DNA from: an uncultured Alphaproteobacteria bacterium | GTDB taxonomy: Bacteria > Pseudomonadota > Alphaproteobacteria > Rs-D84 | Length of the DNA: 64,000 nt | NCBI GenBank assembly: GCA_944389525.1 | Contig: CALXMR010000003.1 | Coordinates: 62,001-126,000 of the forward strand | Reading direction: 5' to 3' | Program-made: the position numbers and the translations under genes | Shown here: positions 17,740 through 26,719 of the stretch, piece by piece | How the letters are laid out: each line of letters starts with the position of its first letter | Position numbering within the stretch: position 1 is the first letter of the stretch | Notes under the pieces: generated by a model | Seen by the model: the letters and a program-made list of their open reading frames with translations, nothing else | Told to the model about the DNA's origin: nothing | The model's database searches: none

Positions 17740-20151
17740 TTATTTTATAATGCTAAATTTTACCTGGGTTCCGGCGCCCATTTCATCGATAACGCGCACA
17801 ATATGTTCGCCAATTCTGACGCGGTGATTTAATGTGTCACCAGATTCAGATGTGCCAATCATATCATCGTCCAGAAACCAAAACATTTTGGCGTCTGGCA
17901 TATCTGATATCGCGCGAAAACCAATGTTGATTGTGTCTGTATCGTCTGTGATTATGGTGCGGGTGTTATCAATTGGTGATACAATTATGGGGTCTGTGCG
18001 CGTGGTAATCACATCGTCCAGATTGCACCCAGACATAAATGGTGGTGGCGTATTGCGTTGTACCCCGGCGCGCCGGAACATATCCAGATATTCTGCGTCC
18101 CAAAATTCATAAACCACCATTTTGGTTGTGTTGGGATCGCGACTGCACGCGCGCAGACCTGTGGCGATGTCAATCGGTACTGCGCGGTATACGGACGCGG
18201 TATCAATTGGTGACTTGCCCGGGATAAAATATGCGCGTACTGTTTTAGGGCAATATTTTCCCGCCAATCCACCAACCTGGTCACACATGTCTATGGTTGA
18301 TATGTTTAAATCATCGCGGAAAAAGTTATTGTTTTGTATCGGCGTGCCGTGTGCGGCATAATATTTCTGGACCGCGTTGGCCAGTGAAAAATATATCGGG
18401 GCCGCCGCGTGGGCGCCGCTGAATGCGTTGTTCGGCGTGCCGTCAAAGTTACCAACCCATACAACCAGGACAAAATCACCAAATATCCCCGCCGTCCATG
18501 CATCGCGAAATGATGATGATGTGCCAGTCTTCCAATAGTGGCGCAATTGGGTGGCATGTTCGCGGGCAAATGGTATTTTTTTTGTCGGTGTCTGTTGGTG
18601 TGCCAGCATGTCCAGGGTGATAAAAAATGCCTCGGGTGATAAAATTTGTTTGCCGGGATCATGTGGCGCATCTATTTCTGTTCGTATTGCGCGGCGCATC
18701 CCCAGGTTCGCCATCGTTGCATAAATGCCAGCCAGTTCGTGCATAGAAACCTCGGCCCCGCCCAGGGCAACAGATATCCCATAATAATCGGGGGATTTTA
18801 AATTTGTTACCCCTGAATCTGATAAAATTTTATAAAAATTCTTGGTGCCAATTTGACGCAACAGATTTATCGCCGGAATATTTCGTGAATGTGTTAACGC
18901 GTCACGTGCCAGTACGGGGCCGTAAAAATCACTGTCTGCGTTTTCAGGGGCGTATACGCCAAAGTTTATTCGGGCGTCTTTTAATAATGTCATTGAATGA
19001 ATTAATCCCATGTCAACTGCCGTGGCATATATTAATGGTTTTAGGGTTGAACCCGGGCTGCGCCGGGCATGAATACCATCGTTTTCACCGTATATCGACT
19101 GGTCAAAATAATCAGCAGAACCGATATATGCCAGCGTTTCCATCGTTTTATAGTTCAACAAAATCGCGGATGCATTATGTATCCCAACCGCACGCCGATT
19201 TTTTATCTGGTTGGCCAGCGTGCGTTCCAGGGCACTTTGCAGTTGCAGGTCTAGTGTCGTGCGGGTGGCCCAATTGTGCGGGCCGACTTCGTTCCAGTAA
19301 TTTTTATGATGAATTAATTCGTGGTCTGTGAAGTGCGGCGCGTAAAATGGCAGTTCGCGTGTCGTGCGTGCGTGTAATGGCATCTGGGCCAAGGTAAGCA
19401 ATTGTGTATCGTCTGGATTTTGGTCAATCCAGCGGCGAACCAGATCCCCGCGCATGTTCATTATATTGGTCAATCCTGTTTGTGTGTTCAATCCGCGCTT
19501 GGTCGGGTTTTGGGGAATCGTGGCCAGGGTGATGGATTCTATGGTGGTCAAATCCGATGCGGGTTTGTCAAAGTAAATCAGTGATGCAGCGCCAATGCTT
19601 TCGATATTGCCACCATATGGCGCCAGATTCAAATATGCTTCTATGATTTCATCTTTGGTATAAAATAAATCCAGATAAATTGCCGCGGCAATTTGTTTCA
19701 GTTTACCGCTGATTTCCCGGGTGTTCATGTCATATTTTATACGGGCAACCTGCATCGTGATGGTTGATGCGCCCACCGGGTGCGGGGTGCCAGAAATATA
19801 GTCGCGTGTGGCACGAATTAATGCAATTGGGTTAATACCAGGGTGATATTTAAAATATTTGTCTTCGTATAAAATAGTGGCGCGGACGATATCTGGGCTG
19901 ATTTCGTCCAGTGGGGTATACAGTCGATATTTGTCATCGGCCGCCAATGTTATGCGCAACAGTTCGCCATCACGCGACAAATATGCGCGGCCAAAGTAAA
20001 CATCAGACAACAAGGGCGGGGTGAAAAATATCTGGATTATCGCGTATGCTGTCACAAGAGTTATCAAGATGCCGTATAAAACCCGGTGGCGACAAATATG
20101 CGCACATACGGATTTTATAAGTCTTGATATTCTGTTATTTTTCTGTGACAT
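17740..20151 (-). CDS. pbpC: Penicillin-binding protein 1C
   Basis: An 803-residue bifunctional murein synthase. I start at MSQKNNR (20151), which overlaps the end of the macroglobulin gene by 17 bases. A membrane anchor (VLYGILITLVTAYAIIQIFF) is followed by a GT51 transglycosylase domain with EDKYFKYHPG and GASTITMQ. The transpeptidase domain has S368-TLK, SRN and KTG at about 541. The C-terminal PBP1C domain follows. The pair with an alpha-2-macroglobulin gene is the well-known bacterial arrangement, thought to couple protease trapping with cell-wall repair. Confidence 0.96.
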   Translation of the reverse strand: MSQKNNRISRLIKSVCAHICRHRVLYGILITLVTAYAIIQIFFTPPLLSDVYFGRAYLSRDGELLRITLAADDKYRLYTPLDEISPDIVRATILYEDKYFKYHPGINPIALIRATRDYISGTPHPVGASTITMQVARIKYDMNTREISGKLKQIAAAIYLDLFYTKDEIIEAYLNLAPYGGNIESIGAASLIYFDKPASDLTTIESITLATIPQNPTKRGLNTQTGLTNIMNMRGDLVRRWIDQNPDDTQLLTLAQMPLHARTTRELPFYAPHFTDHELIHHKNYWNEVGPHNWATRTTLDLQLQSALERTLANQIKNRRAVGIHNASAILLNYKTMETLAYIGSADYFDQSIYGENDGIHARRSPGSTLKPLIYATAVDMGLIHSMTLLKDARINFGVYAPENADSDFYGPVLARDALTHSRNIPAINLLRQIGTKNFYKILSDSGVTNLKSPDYYGISVALGGAEVSMHELAGIYATMANLGMRRAIRTEIDAPHDPGKQILSPEAFFITLDMLAHQQTPTKKIPFAREHATQLRHYWKTGTSSSFRDAWTAGIFGDFVLVVWVGNFDGTPNNAFSGAHAAAPIYFSLANAVQKYYAAHGTPIQNNNFFRDDLNISTIDMCDQVGGLAGKYCPKTVRAYFIPGKSPIDTASVYRAVPIDIATGLRACSRDPNTTKMVVYEFWDAEYLDMFRRAGVQRNTPPPFMSGCNLDDVITTRTDPIIVSPIDNTRTIITDDTDTINIGFRAISDMPDAKMFWFLDDDMIGTSESGDTLNHRVRIGEHIVRVIDEMGAGTQVKFSIIK

Positions 20152-23100
20152 CAGATACCGTGAATATGCCGTCATCGCCAATGGCACTGATCTGCGGGTT
20201 ATACATTGATTGTGCCGAAATTGGCGGTGTGGCGAATTTTCCAACGGTCCCCAGTTGGGCCGTGTATGTGAATTCGCGCACCGCACGGGTCAGGGTGGTG
20301 TAAATTAAAACCCGACCTTCGCGCAGTTCGATGAAATCCATATCGCCATTGCCAGAATCTGGATTCGCAATGATTCCGCCCGGCAGTAAATCAGATATCA
20401 CAATGTTTGGTGCCACATCTGTGCCGCCGCGTGTACGCGCGGAAATTTTTACAGTTATTGTGTCGCCAATTTGGCCAGATGTTATCTGGTTGCCGTCTGA
20501 ATCAAAATATTCGCGTGTAATCGATATGCCATCAGAATGTGCGCGTGGAACCTGGGTCTGGTAACCCGTGGCCAATGTGGTATAGAACACCGGTGTATCA
20601 GCGCACGCATCACAATTGATGATGATTTTCTGTGCCCCAGATGGAATTGTGGCGGTGGTGGTATCGCCGGTGGATGTGGTGCGGAGTGTATCGCCCGTAT
20701 CTGTGGTGATGGATAGTTCCGGTAATTTGTCCGTGTTTGGTGTGGCACCAGACAATGCCATCAGAACCGTTGCGGATGTGTATGCACTGTATTGCCCAGA
20801 ATTTATATATTTACGCAATGTGTCAGACGCCAATATGTCTGGGGTATCAAAGTATTTCGCCATTAAATAGTAATACATCGCGTCATCTGCAACATTGTTG
20901 CGGAACATCGAACTGTATTCGAAACTAGACTGGTGCGATGGTGCGTATTGGGCGATTAAATCATTTGCCTGGGACGTTTGCTGTAACAGGTGATATGATG
21001 CCGCAATATATGCCCCCGCCAGGTCGGACGACCAATCGGGAATGTTTTCATTCGCGTATTCGGTGAATGTATCGATATAACTGGTTGTGACATAATCGTT
21101 TTCAGTTATTACATATATTGCATATGCCACCGCGGCCGCATATGCGTTATCTGTGATTGTACTGCCGGCAAATGTACGCAGGTAATCTATTGCGCGGGAC
21201 AGCATCTGGGGCGGGACACTAAATCCTGCATCGGTCGCGATTGTCAAAAATTGGGCAACATATGCGGTCAGATATGCCGTCATCGCCGCATCTGTTGTAG
21301 TGCCGTATTGATTTTCCCCGGCCCATAAATTGAACGCGCCATTATCGGCCTGGCGATTTTTCAGTTTGTTTATAGTTTCTGTGATTTGTGCGGCCGATGT
21401 ATCGAATTTTGTCCCCAGTATTTTATTGTCTGGGAACAGGGCATATGGCAACGCACGTGATACCAATTGTTCGGTGCATGGTAAATCATAATTGGCCAGA
21501 TATTCATACAATGGGCGTGCAATGGCGGCCGCATTATGTGATATGTACAGGGTGCGACCGGAATATTCTGGGTACATTTCTGGGGCAAAATCTGTGATGG
21601 TTGTGCGACCAGAATCAACTAACCCCATTTTTATTTTTGTTTCAAATGGTGTGATTGGGCGTACCGACAGTGTCGTGGTGGATGTGCGCGTGGCCAATTC
21701 AGTTTCGTTGTCAGACAATTTTGCAGATGTCTGTATCGTTGCGTTGCCCAGTTTATCTGTGGCAATTGTGTCAAATGTAAATAATTCTTCGGCGTGGGAC
21801 GCGATATTGGCATTTGCATCGTTTGTCTGGATTGACAGACCACCAATTGTGTCAACTGATATAGATGCGGTTGCGTTGTTGTCTGTCATGTTTGTTATAA
21901 CTGTATTTATTTTAAACGAATCGTTTGGTGCCACAACCACCGGCGCAGATGTTGATATAATTAATGGTGATTGGACCAGTGTGGTGGTGTGCGCGCTGCC
22001 CACGGCATTGTCGCGTGCGGCAACGGCAAATATGCTGATTTCGCCATTAAAGTATTCTGGAATATCAAATTCAACAGTCCCAGTCTTGTTCGCGGCTGTA
22101 TTTATAATCCCAGAATAAAAGGCAACCGGTGGCAGATTTATGCGACCAAATGGATTTGCGGCGATTTGTTCCAATACCCCAGCGTCACCGCCATAGTCAC
22201 CACCGCCGGTCTTGGCATATTCGCGCAAGATATTATATTCTGGCAACAACAGGGACAAAATCTGGAATGTGTTAACCTGTAACGCGGATTTTTGAAAAAA
22301 GTGTGCCAATGGGTTTGGAATTTGATATTTTGCAACCTGTAAAATACCAGTGTTTATGGCAAATATCATCATTCGGGCAGACCGATCAGTTTTGTATTGT
22401 ATGGCCAGTTTGTTGTCTGTAATCGTGTCAGGTGTGTTCAGTTTTATATCAATTTCGCGCGCAGATGTGTCCGCAGAAAATGGTGCGACCGCATATGTGT
22501 ATGGGGTTGTGAATATGTCGCGGCTGTTTATATCACGTACAAATGATACATTAATGTATCCGGTGCCTTCGAACCCAGCGGGCAGGGTAATGTGTTGGAC
22601 GGATGTGGTTGATTTTGTGTTGAACCATTTGTATGCATATACCTTATCGCGTTCGATTGTTATCAAGCCTGTGCCGATGTATGGGGCGGTGATGTTGACC
22701 GCGATATCATCGCCGGGTGAATATTCTTGACGGTCCAGTTTAATTTGCAATTCGGCGTTTGTGTCAGAATTCAGTGCTGTGTTTGCACCGGCGACAAAAT
22801 ATTCCAGATTGGTTAAAATTCTGTCTGATGCGTCCAGTATTTGCAGAATATATGTCCCGCCATTGGTGGTATCCAGTTTGATTTCGGTGCCATCTGGGGT
22901 GATGTTAATCTGGGACTGTGATACGATTTTATCATTGGTAATCGTTTGATATTTATAGAAATTATTATAGTCTTTGACCAATGTTGTTTGATTTTCGCGC
23001 CGCATCAGACGCATGGTTAAATCGCGTGCATCAATTTGGGTCGCGGTGTGGTCCAGTGCAACCAGTTTAATCGTATGGGCAGAGTTTTTATTTAAATATG

Positions 23101-25891
23101 ACAAATCGTCTGTTGATTTGTACCCAACCAGATATTTTGCATCGGATACACGGGTCGATATGTTGGTTTGTACACTGGTTCCTGCGCCGGCATCGTATCC
23201 GCGTACATTCATTGTCAGCACATATGTGCCCATGGGAATTGTGTTATTAAATTTTATATCCAGTTTTGCATTCCCGTTTTCATCAGTTGTGACATCTGGC
23301 AATTCTGTGGAATATGTTTGGCCACGGGCAGAAATTGCACCGTCTGATGTGAAGTTTGGTGTGAATATGTACCCTGGGTATTTAGGGAAAGAATATTGAA
23401 CCGGTGTTAATGTTGCGTGTGCCGATATGCGCCGATTCGTTGCCGGGGTGCCAAATAAATTGCGCAATGAAACATTTGCCACCAGATTGTCAGATGCAAT
23501 CCATCCGTTGTCGGATGCCCCGGCGATTGTCGCCGTAATTTTCATCGTGTCGGGAACAAATTCTTGGACATCAAAGTTTATATATCCCAATGCATCTTGG
23601 ACCAGATTGCGGGAATTTAGCGAATATAGGTGGGCAACCCATCCGCCCAATGGCGCATCGGATGGTATATCATATGTCATATCGAACATGCCGTCCGATG
23701 TTAATGAAAATGTTTTTTCTGTGACAAGGCGCCCGCGCGCATCGCGCATTTCAAATTTGACCGGTATTCCCGCCAATGACTGGAATGATTTATTTTTTAC
23801 TATGCCACCGATAACCACAGATTCCCCAGGTCGATATATTCCGCGATCTGTGAACATGAATGCGTTCATTGGTGTCGATGCCGCGTTATATATTCCGTCA
23901 ATATCAAATTTTGAATATTCAACCCGTTGGGCATATGCATTGTATGGAATAAATGCCACATCATCGCCACGGCGTGCCACAATCGCAACAGGTTCGCGTG
24001 CGTTGCGGTATTCAGACCACGGCAGTGGTGGAATTTCGACATGACCGTCATTGTCGCTGCGTCCTGCCCATACTGGTGTACCGTTGCGCCCCAGAACAGA
24101 TATTTCAACATCTGGCGCCGGTGTGCCAGTTGATAGATTTGATATAAATACCGATGATGATTCATCCAGATTTACTTTGCGTATAATTCCCATATCCGTC
24201 AGCAGTATCAGACGCTGGTCGCTGTATTCTGCGGTGTTTTCAGATGGTCCCGTTTGAATGACAAATATTCCCGTGTTATCACCATATGTTCTGTCCAGAT
24301 AGTCGCCCAAATCCAGGGATGCATAATTTGCGCGGGTCATTGATAGATTGGCAAAGGATATCTTTTTCTGGAAAACGGTTGCCATGTCGTATATGCCAAA
24401 CGACCATGACTTGAATTCCATGGCCGATGCGAATACATCATATGTTTGCGATATTAAATGATTAATTTCTGTGGATTTTATTTTGGATACTTTTACATAC
24501 GCACTGTCCACGCCACCGCGGGCAACAATCCCCAGTTTGCGGTCACCCCCCAATGACAATAACGCACCGCGTCCGGCAATTTCAACCGATGCCGTCGGAT
24601 ATGGCACACGCATTACATCGTTGGCACCATTGCGCATTTCAAATCCAGTTGCAGATTTTGCCCCCGCGACAACAGATACATATATATATCGTGCATCTGG
24701 GTCAGAAACATTATATGAAAACGCGTATCGATATACACCATTGGGCGTTGCAAAATTCATTGGTGTTATGTCCAGTTTTTCAGATTTATCCAATATTGAA
24801 TCTGTGATTTCATCGTTCTGCCATGTGTGTGATGGTGCGTTGTCAGATGTATCGTCTGTGCGGTATTTTGGTAACAAGTATACAGAAATATATTTATCCC
24901 ATTCTGTGCCAGAATGCGCCGCAGTGGTGGTGTTTAGCAATATTAACTGGTTTGCGTTGCCGTCATTATCATCGGCGACCGTGGTTTCTAATGATGATAT
25001 TTTGAATATATTATCCGCAGATTCAACCGTTACATGTGCGGTCAGTTTTTTTGTGCGTGCATTGCCCGCCATTGCCGGAATACGATTTAATTTTAATCGC
25101 ATGGCGCGCGCCGTATCTGTGATTTTCACAGGGGCAGATATAATGAACGCAGTGCGGTGGAATTTATCGAACTGTACCGAAAAGTCCAGTTTTTCATCAT
25201 CCAACCGCAGGGATACTTTGTCATCAAAATCGGCGGTATCTATTTCATAGTTAAATGATATTACCGCCACACCAATTACTGATTTCATATCATCAGGTGA
25301 TGGGTACAGATTAAAATTATCCACGGTTGCCGTGATGTCTGGTGTTGTGAATGATGCGCGGGTCTTGTCCGGTTTTACATCATCATTAAATATTTCTGAA
25401 TTTATTTTTACGGTAAATTTTGTGTCGGCCGGCCATGCAACATCGGGGGTAAATACAATCGCACTGTCCCCGCGCAGTGACCATGTGCCACGGACAAACG
25501 GATTAATTTTTACACTGTTGGTCAGTTCGGCATTCGTTAAATCCATTTTAAATGCCGGTGCATATCGGCCAGATTCCAGATTGTATGATACGACAACGCT
25601 GTCCGGATTGGCCAGGTTGCGTGCGTTGTTTGGTTCTGGTATGCTGGTCGATGTGGCAAAGAACATATTTGCGTTGTCTGTAAATACCGATACCTCAGGT
25701 GTGGATACATTAACCGATAATTTTGTTGCGTCTGTATCAGATGTCGCAATGTGCCACCATACCAGTCCCGCGCCCAGAATTACCAGCGCAGAACCAATCA
25801 CGCCAATCACAGTTCTTAGGCGCCGCGGTGTGCGTGATACAGGTGCCGATTTTACTTTGCGGTTATTTGATTTGTGTGGTTTGCGCTGCAT
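20135..25891 (-). CDS. Bacterial alpha-2-macroglobulin with intact thioester motif
   Basis: 1918 residues. The start at 25891 (MQRKPHK) is preceded by AGGAAGGGA at good spacing. The N-terminus has a basic stretch and one membrane segment (VIGVIGSALVILGAGLVWW) with no lipobox, so the protein is anchored by a helix rather than lipidated. The body holds macroglobulin-type beta domains, including FMFTDRGIYRPGE. The thioester motif CTEQ begins at Cys1472. An alpha-alpha toroid-like region follows. The family traps attacking proteases covalently in the periplasm. It is directly upstream of pbpC. Confidence 0.95.
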   Translation of the reverse strand: MQRKPHKSNNRKVKSAPVSRTPRRLRTVIGVIGSALVILGAGLVWWHIATSDTDATKLSVNVSTPEVSVFTDNANMFFATSTSIPEPNNARNLANPDSVVVSYNLESGRYAPAFKMDLTNAELTNSVKINPFVRGTWSLRGDSAIVFTPDVAWPADTKFTVKINSEIFNDDVKPDKTRASFTTPDITATVDNFNLYPSPDDMKSVIGVAVISFNYEIDTADFDDKVSLRLDDEKLDFSVQFDKFHRTAFIISAPVKITDTARAMRLKLNRIPAMAGNARTKKLTAHVTVESADNIFKISSLETTVADDNDGNANQLILLNTTTAAHSGTEWDKYISVYLLPKYRTDDTSDNAPSHTWQNDEITDSILDKSEKLDITPMNFATPNGVYRYAFSYNVSDPDARYIYVSVVAGAKSATGFEMRNGANDVMRVPYPTASVEIAGRGALLSLGGDRKLGIVARGGVDSAYVKVSKIKSTEINHLISQTYDVFASAMEFKSWSFGIYDMATVFQKKISFANLSMTRANYASLDLGDYLDRTYGDNTGIFVIQTGPSENTAEYSDQRLILLTDMGIIRKVNLDESSSVFISNLSTGTPAPDVEISVLGRNGTPVWAGRSDNDGHVEIPPLPWSEYRNAREPVAIVARRGDDVAFIPYNAYAQRVEYSKFDIDGIYNAASTPMNAFMFTDRGIYRPGESVVIGGIVKNKSFQSLAGIPVKFEMRDARGRLVTEKTFSLTSDGMFDMTYDIPSDAPLGGWVAHLYSLNSRNLVQDALGYINFDVQEFVPDTMKITATIAGASDNGWIASDNLVANVSLRNLFGTPATNRRISAHATLTPVQYSFPKYPGYIFTPNFTSDGAISARGQTYSTELPDVTTDENGNAKLDIKFNNTIPMGTYVLTMNVRGYDAGAGTSVQTNISTRVSDAKYLVGYKSTDDLSYLNKNSAHTIKLVALDHTATQIDARDLTMRLMRRENQTTLVKDYNNFYKYQTITNDKIVSQSQINITPDGTEIKLDTTNGGTYILQILDASDRILTNLEYFVAGANTALNSDTNAELQIKLDRQEYSPGDDIAVNITAPYIGTGLITIERDKVYAYKWFNTKSTTSVQHITLPAGFEGTGYINVSFVRDINSRDIFTTPYTYAVAPFSADTSAREIDIKLNTPDTITDNKLAIQYKTDRSARMMIFAINTGILQVAKYQIPNPLAHFFQKSALQVNTFQILSLLLPEYNILREYAKTGGGDYGGDAGVLEQIAANPFGRINLPPVAFYSGIINTAANKTGTVEFDIPEYFNGEISIFAVAARDNAVGSAHTTTLVQSPLIISTSAPVVVAPNDSFKINTVITNMTDNNATASISVDTIGGLSIQTNDANANIASHAEELFTFDTIATDKLGNATIQTSAKLSDNETELATRTSTTTLSVRPITPFETKIKMGLVDSGRTTITDFAPEMYPEYSGRTLYISHNAAAIARPLYEYLANYDLPCTEQLVSRALPYALFPDNKILGTKFDTSAAQITETINKLKNRQADNGAFNLWAGENQYGTTTDAAMTAYLTAYVAQFLTIATDAGFSVPPQMLSRAIDYLRTFAGSTITDNAYAAAVAYAIYVITENDYVTTSYIDTFTEYANENIPDWSSDLAGAYIAASYHLLQQTSQANDLIAQYAPSHQSSFEYSSMFRNNVADDAMYYYLMAKYFDTPDILASDTLRKYINSGQYSAYTSATVLMALSGATPNTDKLPELSITTDTGDTLRTTSTGDTTTATIPSGAQKIIINCDACADTPVFYTTLATGYQTQVPRAHSDGISITREYFDSDGNQITSGQIGDTITVKISARTRGGTDVAPNIVISDLLPGGIIANPDSGNGDMDFIELREGRVLIYTTLTRAVREFTYTAQLGTVGKFATPPISAQSMYNPQISAIGDDGIFTVSDVTEK

Positions 25892-26016
25892 GTGGTTCCC
25901 TTCCTGAGTTATGATATACTTAATATTAAATTCAATTTGTAAAAACACAAGTCAATTTTGTTTTTGCACTGGTAAATTTTTATGTGATTTTTTTCTTAAA
26001 CCACAAAACGGGGAGG

Positions 26017-26064
26017 CCATATTTCTTTGGGGGTGGGAATGCGTGTATTTGCCAAAAAATATGG
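26017..26064 (+). promoter_or_regulatory. Inverted repeat upstream of the recombinase, touching its ribosome-binding site
   Basis: CCATATTTCTTTGG (26017-26030) and CCAAAAAATATGG (26052-26064) are inverted copies with one extra base, separated by 21 bases. The right arm runs into GGAGG (26063-26067), the Shine-Dalgarno of the recombinase. As RNA it could mask translation; as DNA it could be an operator or recombinase site. Confidence 0.5.
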
Positions 26065-26074
26065 AGGTGTAAAA

Positions 26075-26719
26075 ATGGTATACGGCTATATACGTGTGTC
26101 AACAGATCATCAAACCACAGAAAACCAGCGGTTCGAAATTAAAAAATTTTGCGAAAAACAAGATTTAACAATAGACTGCTGGATAGAAGAAACAATTTCC
26201 GCGACAAAAGATTTAAATAAACGAAAACTGGGGCGTTTGATTAAACGAATTCAAAAAGATGACATGATAATTGCGTCTGAATTATCACGATTGGGGCGCA
26301 ATTTGTTACAAATAATGAGTATATTGCACCACTGTATGGATGTTGGCGCAAAAATATGGACGATAAAAGATAACTATCGTTTGGGGTCGGATATTACCAG
26401 CAAAGTGCTGGCGTTTGCGTTTGGGCTGTCGGCAGAGATTGAACGCAATTTAATATCACAACGCACCAAGGAGGCGTTGGCGCGTCTGCGGGCCGAAGGA
26501 AAACGGGTTGGTCGTCCCCAAGGCAGTCGGAATGAAAGCAAACTGCACGGACGCGAACAGTATATCTCGCAAAAATTGGCCGATGGCCGCACTAAATATG
26601 AAATTGCGCGACGATTGCGGGTGCACCGTGATACACTGAGAAAATTTATCGGGCAACGGGGATTAAGTGCTTCTTTTTTGTCACCGCAAACTAAAACACC
26701 AGGCGACCACGTGTCATAA
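26075..26719 (+). CDS. Serine recombinase, resolvase/invertase type
   Basis: About 214 residues, starting MVYGYIRVSTDHQTTENQ with GGAGG at 6-8 bases upstream; an earlier in-frame ATG at 26027 lacks such support. The catalytic serine is in YIRVSTDHQ, followed by the family segment ASELSRLGRNLLQI and the long E helix (SAEIERNLISQRTKEALARL). A C-terminal HTH (KYEIARRLRVHRDTLRKF) fits DNA inversion enzymes such as the Hin or Mpi groups. The 3' end overlaps that of the S8 protease by 29 bases. I saw no clearly paired long inversion sites within the window. Confidence 0.92.
   Translation: MVYGYIRVSTDHQTTENQRFEIKKFCEKQDLTIDCWIEETISATKDLNKRKLGRLIKRIQKDDMIIASELSRLGRNLLQIMSILHHCMDVGAKIWTIKDNYRLGSDITSKVLAFAFGLSAEIERNLISQRTKEALARLRAEGKRVGRPQGSRNESKLHGREQYISQKLADGRTKYEIARRLRVHRDTLRKFIGQRGLSASFLSPQTKTPGDHVS

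Noticed and set aside
24471-25250. 259-codon open frame on the plus strand
   Set aside because: Opposite the macroglobulin gene, with no start signal or domain.
25892-26074. Invertible promoter beside the recombinase
   Set aside because: Only short, imperfect inverted matches (such as TGTGGTT/AACCACA) flank the A2M promoter; no convincing inversion pair was found.
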